Positions 40,589 through 52,030 are shown, numbered from the stretch's first letter. The stretch is DNA of 64,000 nt from Thermomonas sp. HDW16 (GCF_011302915.1 NZ_CP049872.1:434001-498000); one strand, 5' to 3'. Numbers and translations: made by a program. The notes: generated from the sequence alone by a model not told the origin.

Positions 40589-43087
40589 ATGATGGGCGCG
40601 ATCACCCACACGCCACAGGTTCGTACGCTACTGCTGACCGACCTTGCGGATTCGACCCAGCTGGTCGAGAGGCTGGGCGACAGTGCGGCGGCGGAACTGT
40701 TCCGTGCCCATGACCGCATGGTGCTGGAACTGCAGCAACGTTGGCGCGGCCGCCTGATCGACCGCAGCGACGGTCTGCTGTTGCTGTTCGAGCGCCCGAT
40801 TGACGGACTTGGCTTCGCCCTGGATTACGTGCGCGGATTGCGCGACCTGGGGCGCGAGCAGAACTTGAAGCAACCGCTGCAGGCACGCGCCGGCCTGCAT
40901 GTGGGCGAAGTGCTGGTTTGGGAAAACAGCGTCGATGCGGTGCGCCTGGGCGCCAAGTCGCTGGAGGTAGAGGGCCTGGCCAAGCCGTTGGCCGGCCGGT
41001 TGATGGCGTTGGCACGGCCCGGGCAGATCCTGCTGTCGGCCACCGCGGAACCACTGGCGCACCGCGCGGCGCGCGAACTCGGCGAACGCGGCGAGCTGCT
41101 GGTGTGGAAGTCCTATGGGCGCTGGCGTTTCAAGGGCGTGCCGGAGCCACAAGAAGTCTTCGAGGTCGGGGAGCCGGGGCTGGCACCGTTGCGAATGCCG
41201 GCGCACACCCCGAAGGCGTGGCGCGATTTGCCGCTGTGGCGGCGGCCGGTGGCGCTGGCCGCGGAAACCCTGCTGTTGGCGGGACTTGCGCTCAGCGGCT
41301 GGTTCCTGACCCGGCCGCAGCCGGCCATTGCCTTTTCCGAGCGCGACTGGGTGGTGGTGGGTGATCTGCGCAACCTCACCGGCGACCCGCGCCTGGACGA
41401 TTCGCTGGAACAGGCGTTCCGCATCAGCCTGGAGCAGTCGCAGTACGTCAAAGTGCTCAGCGACCTCAAGATGCGCGAAACGCTGCAACGCATGCAGAAG
41501 AAGCCGGGTGCGCAGGTCGACCGCGCCGTCGGCTCGGAGATCGCGCAGCGCGACGGCGCCCGTGCCGTGCTGCTGCCCACTGTGGCCGAAGTTGGTGGTC
41601 GTCTGCGGGTGAGTGCGGAAGTCATCGATCCACGTACCCAGACGACGGTGTACGCAGTATCTGCGGACGGCAAAGGCATTGATTCCGCGCTGGCCTCGAT
41701 CGACGACGTCACCGACCAGCTGCGCGAGAAGCTGGGCGAGGCGATGCAGAACGTACAGAAGACCTCGGTGCCGCTGCCGAACGTGGCCACGCCGAGCTTG
41801 GATGCGTTGAAGGTCTTTGCTGTAGCGCGCAACGTGGTCAATACCACGAGGGATCGGAACCAGGCACTGGGTTTGTATCGACGGGCGTTGCAGTTGGATC
41901 CGCAATTCGCATTGGCCCATGCGGATATGGGGCGCATGCTGGCCGCCTCGGGCGAAGTCGAGATGGCGCAGAAGGAGTGGCGTGCCGCGCTAGCGCTTTC
42001 GCAACGGCTATCGCCCCAGGAAAGACAATGGGTTGAACTGATGCTGATGGAGCATGTTGCGCCGGAGCAGTTCTTCCGCAAAGCCGGGGAATACCTGGCC
42101 CTGTATCCCGATGATTACAAGACGATCGGCAGGCTAGGCACGCACCAATGGCATGACTTGAATGATTTCAAGCTTGCGGAAACCACGTTCCGTCGCGCCA
42201 TGAAACCGCAGTTTGAAGGAGTTGAAAGTACTCGATACAGCCTTGGTATCGCCTTGCTGGGACAGGAGCGCATCGATGAAGCCTTGACCGAATTCAAACG
42301 TGCCCGTGCGGCAGGGTTCACTGGTGCCGGTGAACTGTACGCGCGCGCGTATGACGCGCGTGATCAGCACGTGGATGCGGACAAGGTCTATTTGGCCAGC
42401 ACGGGTGGGCGCGACGGTTGGAAGGATGAGGCAGCGGTTGTCACCGGTATTGATCGTGGGCAATGGCAGCAGGCGGCGACGGCGGCCCAGTCTTGGGCAG
42501 CTGCTGCGGATGGTGCGCACAATACACATGAATCGGTGCTCGCGCGCACCGCGATTGCCGGTGTTGCCGTCCTGTCCGGTCAATCCGACGCCATGCGTGA
42601 ACTGCAGGAACTGAACTTGGTCTTGGGCACCCGCGAGCGCGAAGTCGACGCGATTTATTCACCCACCTCGATTGAACTGCGGTTGTATGCCGGATTGTTG
42701 GCTGCGTACATGGGCGACGCGGCAGGAGTTGCTGAAGCCCTGCACCAGACAGAGGGGGCACAGGTAGTCCGCGATTACCCAGCTGTTGCCCAATTGCGGC
42801 AGACGGTGCTCGCGGAGCAAGAACGCATGGCGGGCAAACCGCAGGCAGCAGTGGCCAGGCTCATGTCGTTTGCGAAGCAAGACACCGCGCTGGTAGTCGT
42901 GCACTGGGCGTTGATGCGGGCTTTGCAGAAAGCAGGGGATGATGCCGGTGCCCAGGCGCAGGCCGATTGGCTCGCGACTCACCGTGGTCGCATATTCGCG
43001 GAAAGCACGACAACGGGTGCGCTGCGGTTCTTCAATGCAGCGGTATCGCGAGAGGCGATTCGTGATCGGAAAACGATCAATCGATGA
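40589..43087 (+). CDS. Class III cyclase-TPR membrane protein (putative peptide modification system cyclase)
   Basis: An 832-residue protein. Residues about 10-190 resemble a class III adenylate/guanylate cyclase domain, with both metal-ligand positions (D18 in LLLTDLADST, D61 in DRSDGLLLLF) and GLHVGEVLV. The stretch that normally reads VNxAAR is here LAKPLAGR: the arginine (R137) remains, the asparagine does not, so activity is uncertain. A helix (220-240) crosses the membrane. A central domain (about 250-400; ERDWVVVGDLRNLTGDPRLDD) and many TPRs up to the end would be periplasmic. This layout next to an NHLP-like peptide and a SagB-type dehydrogenase matches a family I remember as 'putative peptide modification system cyclase' (TIGR04510). 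It is a nucleotide cyclase relative, not a peptide cyclase. Confidence 0.8.
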   Translation: MMGAITHTPQVRTLLLTDLADSTQLVERLGDSAAAELFRAHDRMVLELQQRWRGRLIDRSDGLLLLFERPIDGLGFALDYVRGLRDLGREQNLKQPLQARAGLHVGEVLVWENSVDAVRLGAKSLEVEGLAKPLAGRLMALARPGQILLSATAEPLAHRAARELGERGELLVWKSYGRWRFKGVPEPQEVFEVGEPGLAPLRMPAHTPKAWRDLPLWRRPVALAAETLLLAGLALSGWFLTRPQPAIAFSERDWVVVGDLRNLTGDPRLDDSLEQAFRISLEQSQYVKVLSDLKMRETLQRMQKKPGAQVDRAVGSEIAQRDGARAVLLPTVAEVGGRLRVSAEVIDPRTQTTVYAVSADGKGIDSALASIDDVTDQLREKLGEAMQNVQKTSVPLPNVATPSLDALKVFAVARNVVNTTRDRNQALGLYRRALQLDPQFALAHADMGRMLAASGEVEMAQKEWRAALALSQRLSPQERQWVELMLMEHVAPEQFFRKAGEYLALYPDDYKTIGRLGTHQWHDLNDFKLAETTFRRAMKPQFEGVESTRYSLGIALLGQERIDEALTEFKRARAAGFTGAGELYARAYDARDQHVDADKVYLASTGGRDGWKDEAAVVTGIDRGQWQQAATAAQSWAAAADGAHNTHESVLARTAIAGVAVLSGQSDAMRELQELNLVLGTREREVDAIYSPTSIELRLYAGLLAAYMGDAAGVAEALHQTEGAQVVRDYPAVAQLRQTVLAEQERMAGKPQAAVARLMSFAKQDTALVVVHWALMRALQKAGDDAGAQAQADWLATHRGRIFAESTTTGALRFFNAAVSREAIRDRKTINR

Positions 43088-43095
43088 ATCGAGAA

Positions 43096-43135
43096 CACAA
43101 AGGCCAAGGCGCTGCTTGCGCTGAGCGCCTTGGCC
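43096..43135 (-). terminator. Terminator of the precursor-peptide transcript
   Basis: GGCCAAGGCGCT (43102-43113) pairs with AGCGCCTTGGCC (43124-43135). Read on the minus strand it is followed by TTTGTGTTC, so it ends the peptide gene's message; on the plus strand there is no T tract. Confidence 0.65.
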
Positions 43136-43153
43136 CAGGCGATATCGTTGGCT

Positions 43154-43462
43154 TCAGTTGCCGCGGAAGTCTTTTGCGCACAGGAAGGTCAGCGGAACCT
43201 TCAGTGCCGCTTCGAGTTTTGCGCGATCCCGGATGATATTCGCCTTGGGCGCGATCCGGTCCGTTACCTGGAGTTGCATGCAATCGCCGGCAGAGGTGGC
43301 ATTCGCCTCCGCCTTATAGCCCACGGAGGCCAATGCAGCATCCGCATCTTTTTTGAACAGCCGGCGGAATTCGTTGTCGGTGGAAAGCTTGTCCAAGAGT
43401 TTTTTCGCCACTTTCGGATCCAGTGGTGCCGGTGCCGAACCTTTGTTTTTCTTTGTCGCCAT
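43154..43462 (-). CDS. NHLP-like putative modified (RiPP-type) precursor peptide
   Basis: A 102-residue small basic protein. Its middle (LDPKVAKKLLDKLSTDNEFR and on to ALASVGYKA, about 14-51) has the pattern of nitrile-hydratase-alpha-type leader peptides: helix, xxDxxFRxxxxxDxxAAL, then G. The rest (52-102) contains SAGDCMQLQV, DRIAPKANIIRDR and ends TFLCAKDFRGN; only two cysteines occur (C61, C95). It is not a Gly-Gly leader. Family resemblance from memory: 'putative modified peptide' (TIGR04509). GGGGAG precedes the ATG; it is divergent from the SagB-type dehydrogenase with an 86-bp gap and ends at a hairpin terminator. Which residues are modified is unknown. Confidence 0.8.
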   Translation of the reverse strand: MATKKNKGSAPAPLDPKVAKKLLDKLSTDNEFRRLFKKDADAALASVGYKAEANATSAGDCMQLQVTDRIAPKANIIRDRAKLEAALKVPLTFLCAKDFRGN

Positions 43463-43548
43463 GTGCGCTCCCCTTTGGTTGGTGAAAATCCCCGGACGCG
43501 ACGCTACGCTGCCGCGACCTTAACGGCAAGCGGCTGGGAGAATCGAGC

Positions 43549-44769
43549 GTGCGGATCAGACGGTGTACGACCCTTTGGCTGGAGGCGGCCGAACTTGCCA
43601 ATTTCGATTTGGGGGCGATGTTGGCGGGCGGTACAGGTGTCGTAACCCATATGGAGTGGCTTGCACATTCACCCCATCTCCACTCGCCGGTGCAGGTGGA
43701 TGTCGCTGAGATTCCTTTGCTCGGCAGCCTCAGCCCATTGGACTGGGTTGCGGCTGCGCCGCTGCGCGAACGGTATGGCGCCACGCGGGTACGCCGTTTG
43801 CTGCAGGCTGGCTTGCTCATAGGCAGCACAAAACCATGGGTAATGGCCCGCGAGGCGGATGAGCGCTTCCGCGGACAGTTTTGGAATGGGTTGGCTGCGG
43901 TTAGCCACATGAATTCCAGGTGGGAAGGTGTCGATGCCGCGCGAGAGGTGGAAGAAGCGGGCCTGCAGACGGCGGAAGATTTGCGTCAATCCTATGGCAT
44001 CCCGCCGCCGGCGCACTGCGAAAGGGCCGCTCATAGTGCGGTGGTCAAGCTGGAGGCAACCCGGCGGGGCTCGCTCGACGACTTGCTTGATGCCCGCGCG
44101 ACTTGCCGTAATTTCGATACGACCCGATCGATGCCGCTGGCGCAACTGTCGAGCGTTCTCGAGCGTACGTTCGGCATGAGGGGTGAGGTACAAGGCGCCG
44201 AGGATTTCGATGTCATGAAAAGGACAAGCCCGTCGGGCGGTGCTCTTCATCCGACCGAGTGCTACCTGATCATCAGGCGGGTGGAAGGACTGCCGGACGG
44301 CATTTATCACTATCAGCCGAAAAGTCATACGCTCTTGCCGCTACCGTACGACCAGCAACAGGTCGTTGTGGTCGATAGCGAAAGCCATGGTGCCGCGCCG
44401 AAGGAAGCCTTGGATCGTTTGGCGTGGATTGCAGTCGGTGGGCAATCATGGTTCGCGGAGGCACCCGTCCTGTGCGTGCTTGCGCCGAGGTACGTCAGGA
44501 GCTTCTGGAAGTACCGCAACCATGCAAAGGCATATCGGGTCTGTATTTTGGATGTGGGCCATCTGTCGCAGACTCTGCAGCTTTGCGCTACCCACGAAGG
44601 GCTTGGAAGTTTCGTTACCGCAGCAATCAACGAGGTAGACATCGAGCGAGCGTTTGGTTTGCTGGGGTATGTCGACGGGCCTTTAGCAGTATGCGGCTTC
44701 GGTCCGCGCGCGAACGAGATGCAGACCTACGAGCTTGATCCCAACCGCAAGATATGGCCGCGAACATGA
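43549..44769 (+). CDS. SagB-type flavin dehydrogenase (putative peptide maturation dehydrogenase)
   Basis: A 406-residue protein whose C-terminal half (about 185-400) is a nitroreductase-fold SagB-type dehydrogenase: LLDARATCRNFD, the hallmark SPSGGALHPTECYLI, GIYHYQPKSH and CILDVGHLSQTLQLCATHEG. SagB enzymes use FMN to oxidise azolines to azoles in thiazole/oxazole peptides. The N-terminal half (1-180) is not an enzyme I recognise and may bind the leader. No YcaO cyclodehydratase lies nearby, so the substrate bond is unclear. It fits the family I recall as 'putative peptide maturation dehydrogenase' (TIGR04511). GTG start with GGGAG eight bases upstream. Its codon use looks less GC-biased than neighbours. 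Confidence 0.82.
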   Translation: MRIRRCTTLWLEAAELANFDLGAMLAGGTGVVTHMEWLAHSPHLHSPVQVDVAEIPLLGSLSPLDWVAAAPLRERYGATRVRRLLQAGLLIGSTKPWVMAREADERFRGQFWNGLAAVSHMNSRWEGVDAAREVEEAGLQTAEDLRQSYGIPPPAHCERAAHSAVVKLEATRRGSLDDLLDARATCRNFDTTRSMPLAQLSSVLERTFGMRGEVQGAEDFDVMKRTSPSGGALHPTECYLIIRRVEGLPDGIYHYQPKSHTLLPLPYDQQQVVVVDSESHGAAPKEALDRLAWIAVGGQSWFAEAPVLCVLAPRYVRSFWKYRNHAKAYRVCILDVGHLSQTLQLCATHEGLGSFVTAAINEVDIERAFGLLGYVDGPLAVCGFGPRANEMQTYELDPNRKIWPRT

Positions 44770-44790
44770 CAGAAGCACGGCCGCCCACAT

Positions 44791-47117
<2,327 letters not shown>

Positions 47118-49031
47118 CTAGCTTTCGATGCGGTCGCGGCCTTGTTGCTTGGCGCGATAGAGCGCCGCGTCGGCGCGGTCGATCAGCGCATCGTAGCTGT
47201 CCCCGCCGCGCCGCGCCTGCGCCGCCCCGATACTGACGCTGACGCGTAAGGCGGGATCGATCTCGTCGAAGCGCAAGGCATTGGCGGCATCGCGCAGGCG
47301 ATTGCCCACCACCAATGCCTGGTCGAGACTGGTATCAGGGCAAACCACCACGAATTCTTCGCCGCCTACCCGACCGAGCGGATCGCGGCCGCGCAATTGG
47401 GCCTGCCAGGCCGCGGTGACGGCGCGCAGCACCTTGTCGCCGGCGGCGTGGCCGTAGCGGTCGTTGATTGCCTTGAAGTGGTCGAGATCCAGCATCAGCA
47501 GCGAAAGCGACGTCCCGTCTGCCACGGAGGCATCGAGTGCGCGCGCGGCTTCGCGTTCGATGCCGGGACGGTTGGCGATCTTGGTGAGCGGGTCGAGCAG
47601 GGTCAGATCCCGCAGGCGACGCGACTTGTGCCACTGCCGCCACGCCAACGCGGAAAGCAGGGACACCAACAGCGCGCCGAGGGCGATGGTCAGCCATTGC
47701 CAGCGCCGCACCGCTTCCAGCACCGAGACTTCCTGCTGCTTGGCAACCGCCTGCGCGCGCAATTGCTTGTTCTCGAAATCGCGGCGGCGGATTTCGTATT
47801 CGTATTCGAGCATGCGGCTTTGCTCCAACCGCATCTTGCCCTGCAGTTTCATCTGCAGGTCGTTGTAGCGCTTGTAGTCGGCAAGCGCCGGGCCATCTTG
47901 CCCCAACGCTTCCTCGCTGGCGGCTTGCGCCTTGTACAGCATGGCCAGGTAGCGTTCGTTGCCGTCCTGCTGGATCAGCGGCAGCGCCTGTGCGTAACGC
48001 ACCAGCGCCTCGCGGTGCTGGCCTTGCCGCGCCAAGGCCTGGCCGGTCAGCATCAACAGCATGTCTTCGCTGGAATCGTCGTGTTCGGCGGCGAATCCGG
48101 CGCGCGCCTGCTGCAGGACGACGAGTGCGGTGTCCTGCTGCCCAAGCGCGACCTGGCTTTCGGCGATGCCAAGCCGCGCGGCGTTCGCGTTGTAGGCATC
48201 GTCGTGCGCGATGGCCACGCTTTCGGCCTCGCGGAACGCCGCCAGCGCCTTGTCGGGTGCACCCGATTCGCCATGAAGGAAGCCGAGCTGGATCAGATTG
48301 GTGGCGACGTTTTCCCAATCGCCTTTGTCGCGCATCCGCTTCACCGCGTCGGTGAAATAGCGTTGTGCCTGCGGCCAATCGCCCATGCGCCGGTAGGCCA
48401 CTGCGATGCTGAGCATCAACGGTTCGACTTCGTGCGCGATGCCGGCACCGCGATACGCTGCGCGCGCGCGCTGGAAATCGATCATCGCGTTGGCCTGCTC
48501 GCCGAGCAGGGAGCGGATGTCGCCGCGCATCTCCAGCGATTCGGCCAGCAGTTGCTGGTCCGGGCCGTCGCGGAGCAGGGCGATCGCCTTGTTCACTTCC
48601 GGCAAACCGCGCTGCGAGCCGCTGATCAGCATGATGTAGACGGCGCGACACAACGTGGCGCGGGCTTCCGAAGCGATGTCGTGCGCATCGCGGGCGATTC
48701 TCAGCGCATCGTTCGAATAGGCCAGGCCTTGCTGCGCATCCTTCCATTTGCGGCTGCCGCAATACACCGACCGGAAGCGCACGTCGCGGGCATGGTCGCC
48801 GACCGGCAGCAGCGTGCGCAGGCGTTCCAGTTCGGCGTCGTAGGCGTCGGTGCTGCTGTCCAGCGACGCTGGCCCGATCACCTGCTGCAGGGTTGCATCG
48901 AAGGTGGCGGTACGGGTCGTGACGGGCTCGCCCGTATCGGCCTGCTGCGACGTGCTGGCGAACGCCAGGGCGGGCCACGCCAGGAGCGCGACCAGTAGGC
49001 CTGCATGGATCGGTTGCGACTGCGCTGCCAC
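47118..49031 (-). CDS. Periplasmic-TPR diguanylate cyclase
   Basis: A 637-residue protein with an N-terminal signal/anchor (GLLVALLAWPALAFA), a TPR-rich sensory region (about 100-400), a coiled coil, one membrane helix (about 440-462, WLTIALGALLVSLLSALAW) and a cytoplasmic GGDEF domain. The active-site motif is G556-G-E-E-F560 and an I-site R547-G-R-D550 lies five residues before it, so it should be an active, feedback-inhibited c-di-GMP synthase. Starts with GTG; no in-frame ATG precedes the signal segment. Its stop abuts that of the P-II gene. Confidence 0.9.
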   Translation of the reverse strand: MAAQSQPIHAGLLVALLAWPALAFASTSQQADTGEPVTTRTATFDATLQQVIGPASLDSSTDAYDAELERLRTLLPVGDHARDVRFRSVYCGSRKWKDAQQGLAYSNDALRIARDAHDIASEARATLCRAVYIMLISGSQRGLPEVNKAIALLRDGPDQQLLAESLEMRGDIRSLLGEQANAMIDFQRARAAYRGAGIAHEVEPLMLSIAVAYRRMGDWPQAQRYFTDAVKRMRDKGDWENVATNLIQLGFLHGESGAPDKALAAFREAESVAIAHDDAYNANAARLGIAESQVALGQQDTALVVLQQARAGFAAEHDDSSEDMLLMLTGQALARQGQHREALVRYAQALPLIQQDGNERYLAMLYKAQAASEEALGQDGPALADYKRYNDLQMKLQGKMRLEQSRMLEYEYEIRRRDFENKQLRAQAVAKQQEVSVLEAVRRWQWLTIALGALLVSLLSALAWRQWHKSRRLRDLTLLDPLTKIANRPGIEREAARALDASVADGTSLSLLMLDLDHFKAINDRYGHAAGDKVLRAVTAAWQAQLRGRDPLGRVGGEEFVVVCPDTSLDQALVVGNRLRDAANALRFDEIDPALRVSVSIGAAQARRGGDSYDALIDRADAALYRAKQQGRDRIES

Positions 49032-49125
49032 GCGCCCCCCGCGTGCCGGATCAACCCAGCACCCTATCGGTGCAACGATACGCTTGCCGTGCGCGGTTTC
49101 TCAGTTCCCGCGGCCAGAAACGTTC

Positions 49126-49980
49126 TCAGCTGGTCAGTGCCGCCGCCACGAACGGCGGCAGGTGCTGCGCGCCGGCATGGATGTCGGCGCTGTAGTAGGC
49201 GGTCGGGAACCCCTTGCCGCGGGCGTCGGCGTCGCGGAAATCGAAGCTGGCATTCGCGGCCTTCTTCGCCATCGTGCAGCTCCACCAGCCGGTGGGATAG
49301 CAGGGCTGCGGGAACGGCAGGGTCTGGAAGCTGGCGAAACCGGCCTTGCCCATTTCCACGCGCATTTCCTTGATCAGGTCCAGCAACACCAGCGGCGATT
49401 CGCTCTGCTGCACCAGGATGCCGTCGGCCTTCAGCGCGCGGTGGCAGCTGGCGAAGAACGCGGCATTGAACAGGCCTTCGGCGGGGCCGACCGGATCGGT
49501 GGAATCCACGATCACGATATCGACGCTGCCCGGCTCGCAGTTGGCCATGTAGGCGATGCCGTCATCGAACAATAATTCCGCGCGCGGATCGTGGTTGGAT
49601 TCGCACAGCTCGGGGAAATACTTCTCCGCCATGCGCGTGACCTGCTCGTCGATGTCGCATTGCGTCGCCTTCACCACGCCCGGATGACGCAGCACTTCGC
49701 GCAGGGTGCCGCAGTCGCCGCCGCCGATGATGACGACGCGCTTCGGATCGGCGTGGGTGAACAGCGCCGGGTGCGACATCATCTCGTGGTAAAGGAAGTT
49801 GTCGCGGGTGGTCAGCATCATCGCGCCGTCGATCAGCATGACGTTGCCCCAGTCGGTGCTTTCGTAGATCTCGATGTGCTGGAACGGCGACTGCACCTCG
49901 TCCAGCTTGCCGGTCACCCGGAAGCCGATCGACGAGCCGGCCTTGTCGAAGTTCTCGTACAGCCAGGTGGTCTCGGTCAT
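49126..49980 (-). CDS. speE: Spermidine synthase (polyamine aminopropyltransferase)
   Basis: A 284-residue SpeE. S-adenosyl motif VVIIGGGDCGTLREVLRH, VDSTDPVGPAEGLF with the catalytic aspartate region, and PCYPTGWWSC are typical. It transfers aminopropyl from decarboxylated SAM to putrescine. Start ATG 49980 (MTETTWLYENFDKAG). Divergent from speA, giving a polyamine pair. Confidence 0.95.
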   Translation of the reverse strand: MTETTWLYENFDKAGSSIGFRVTGKLDEVQSPFQHIEIYESTDWGNVMLIDGAMMLTTRDNFLYHEMMSHPALFTHADPKRVVIIGGGDCGTLREVLRHPGVVKATQCDIDEQVTRMAEKYFPELCESNHDPRAELLFDDGIAYMANCEPGSVDIVIVDSTDPVGPAEGLFNAAFFASCHRALKADGILVQQSESPLVLLDLIKEMRVEMGKAGFASFQTLPFPQPCYPTGWWSCTMAKKAANASFDFRDADARGKGFPTAYYSADIHAGAQHLPPFVAAALTS

Positions 49981-50140
49981 CGCGGCGGTTCCGTGCAAGC
50001 GTGGTGGGGCGCCCATTGTATGGGCACGCTGTAACGGTGCGGGCGTTGCCGCGCTGACCACGGGCTGAAGCGCCCACGCCCCCTGCTGGCCGCAAGCCCT
50101 ACAATGCGCGTCCCCCGTATTTTCAGCCGGTGCCGCGCAC
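49981..50140. promoter_or_regulatory. Divergent speE-speA promoter region
   Basis: TACAAT at 50100-50105 is a good -10 for speA. On the minus strand, CATACAATGGGC around 50012-50024 offers a -10 for speE. The -35 regions are not recognisable by eye. Confidence 0.4.
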
Positions 50141-52030
50141 ATGTCCGACTGGTCGCTCGACCTCGCCCGCAAGACCTATTCGATCCCGCACTGGTCGGAC
50201 GGGTATTTCGACGTGGACGCTCAGGGCCGCATCGCGGTACGGCCGAAGGGCCCCGCCGGCCCCACCGTGGCCTTGCCGGACGTGGTCGATACCGCGATGG
50301 CGCAGGGCGCCAAGCTGCCGATGCTTGTGCGTTTCCCGGACGTGCTGGGCAACCGCCTGGGCAAGCTGCAGGCCGCGTTCGCGCAGGCGGAGAAGGATTG
50401 GGACTACAAAGGCGGCTACACAGCGGTGTATCCGATCAAGGTCAACCAGCATTACGGCGTGGCCGGCACATTGGCGTCGCACCATGGCGAAGGCTTCGGC
50501 CTGGAGGCCGGCAGCAAGCCGGAGCTGATGGCGGTGCTCGCGCTGAGCCGGCCGGGCGGGCTGATCGTCTGCAACGGCTACAAGGACCGCGAGTACATCC
50601 GCCTGGCGCTGATCGGCCGCAAGCTGGGCCTGCAGACCTTCATCGTGATCGAGAAGCCCTCCGAACTGAAGCTGGTGCTGGAGGAAGCACAGGCGCTGGG
50701 CGTGCAGCCGGGCCTGGGCGTGCGCATGCGGCTGGCCAGCCTCGGTGCCGGCAAGTGGCAGAACAGCGGCGGCGACAAGGCCAAGTTCGGCCTCAACCCG
50801 CGCCAGCTGCTGGACCTGTGGAAGCGCCTGCGCGATGCCGGCATGGGCGATTGCCTGCAGCTGCTGCATTTCCACATGGGCAGCCAGATTTCCAATGTGC
50901 GCGATATCGCCAACGGCATGCGCGAGGCCACCCGTTACTTCGTCGAACTCTCCAAGCTGGGCGCGAAGATCACCCATGTCGATGTCGGTGGTGGCCTCGG
51001 CATCGATTACGAAGGCACGCGTTCGCGCAGCTACAACTCGGTGAACTACGGCATACACCACTACGCGTCGAGCATCGTGCAGCCGCTGGCCGAAGCCTGT
51101 GTGCGCGAAGAACTGACGCCGCCGCGCATCGTCACCGAGTGCGGTCGCGCGATGACCGCGCATCACGCCGTACTGGTCACCAACGTCTCCGAAGTGGAGC
51201 ACGCGCCGGAAGGCCGCGTGCCCGACGTGCACGAGGACGAATCGCACCCGGTGCGCCAGTTGCGCGAATTGCACGACGAGATGCTGCAGCGCCCGGCCGT
51301 CGAGGTGTTCCACGAAGCCGCTTCCGCGCATGCCGAAGGCCTGAGCCTGTACGCGCTCGGGCAGATCGACCTGACCCAGCGCGCGCGCATCGACGACCTG
51401 TTCTACACCATCGCCCATGCGGTGAAGGCGCGCCTGACCTACGACGAAAAGAGCCATCGCGACTTACTCGACGAACTCAACGAGCGCCTGGTCGACAAGT
51501 ACTTCGTCAACTTCAGCGTGTTCGAATCGATGCCGGATGTGTGGGCGATCGACCAGGTGTTCCCGATCGTGCCTATCGAGCGCCTGGACGAGGAACCGAC
51601 GCGCCGCGGCATCATCGCCGACCTGACCTGCGACTCCGACGGCAAGATCGATACCTATGTCGAGAACGAAGACCTCGACAGCTCGCTGCCGCTGCACGAG
51701 CTGCGCCCGGGCGAGCGCTACCGGATCGGCTTCTTCCTGATCGGTGCCTACCAGGAAGTTCTCGGCGACATCCACAACCTGTTCGGCGATACCGATGCCA
51801 TCGAAGTGAAACTCAATGGCGACGGCTACGCGATCACCCAGCAGCGTCGCGGCGATACCACCGACGTGATGCTGGATTACGTGGGCTACAAGCTGGACGA
51901 CCTGCGCCGCCGCTACAAGGCGCTGGTGGGTGCGGCCGACCTCGGCAAGGGCGAAGCCGAACGTTTGAACGAAGCACTGGAACGCGGCCTGACCGCCTAC
52001 ACCTACCTCAGCGACGAGCCGCTGGAGTAA
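50141..52030 (+). CDS. speA: Biosynthetic arginine decarboxylase
   Basis: A 629-residue PLP enzyme of the SpeA (alanine-racemase-fold) family. PLP lysine K100 in YPIKVNQH; LLHFHMGSQISNVRDI, DVGGGLGIDYEGT and ECGRAMTAHHAVL are conserved blocks. It makes agmatine from arginine for putrescine/spermidine synthesis, consistent with divergent speE. Its last 23 bases overlap the convergent DMT gene. Confidence 0.96.
   Translation: MSDWSLDLARKTYSIPHWSDGYFDVDAQGRIAVRPKGPAGPTVALPDVVDTAMAQGAKLPMLVRFPDVLGNRLGKLQAAFAQAEKDWDYKGGYTAVYPIKVNQHYGVAGTLASHHGEGFGLEAGSKPELMAVLALSRPGGLIVCNGYKDREYIRLALIGRKLGLQTFIVIEKPSELKLVLEEAQALGVQPGLGVRMRLASLGAGKWQNSGGDKAKFGLNPRQLLDLWKRLRDAGMGDCLQLLHFHMGSQISNVRDIANGMREATRYFVELSKLGAKITHVDVGGGLGIDYEGTRSRSYNSVNYGIHHYASSIVQPLAEACVREELTPPRIVTECGRAMTAHHAVLVTNVSEVEHAPEGRVPDVHEDESHPVRQLRELHDEMLQRPAVEVFHEAASAHAEGLSLYALGQIDLTQRARIDDLFYTIAHAVKARLTYDEKSHRDLLDELNERLVDKYFVNFSVFESMPDVWAIDQVFPIVPIERLDEEPTRRGIIADLTCDSDGKIDTYVENEDLDSSLPLHELRPGERYRIGFFLIGAYQEVLGDIHNLFGDTDAIEVKLNGDGYAITQQRRGDTTDVMLDYVGYKLDDLRRRYKALVGAADLGKGEAERLNEALERGLTAYTYLSDEPLE

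Noticed and set aside
40589..43087. Reading the cyclase as a peptide macrocyclase
   Set aside because: The N-terminal domain resembles class III nucleotide cyclases, with no similarity to peptide cyclodehydratases.
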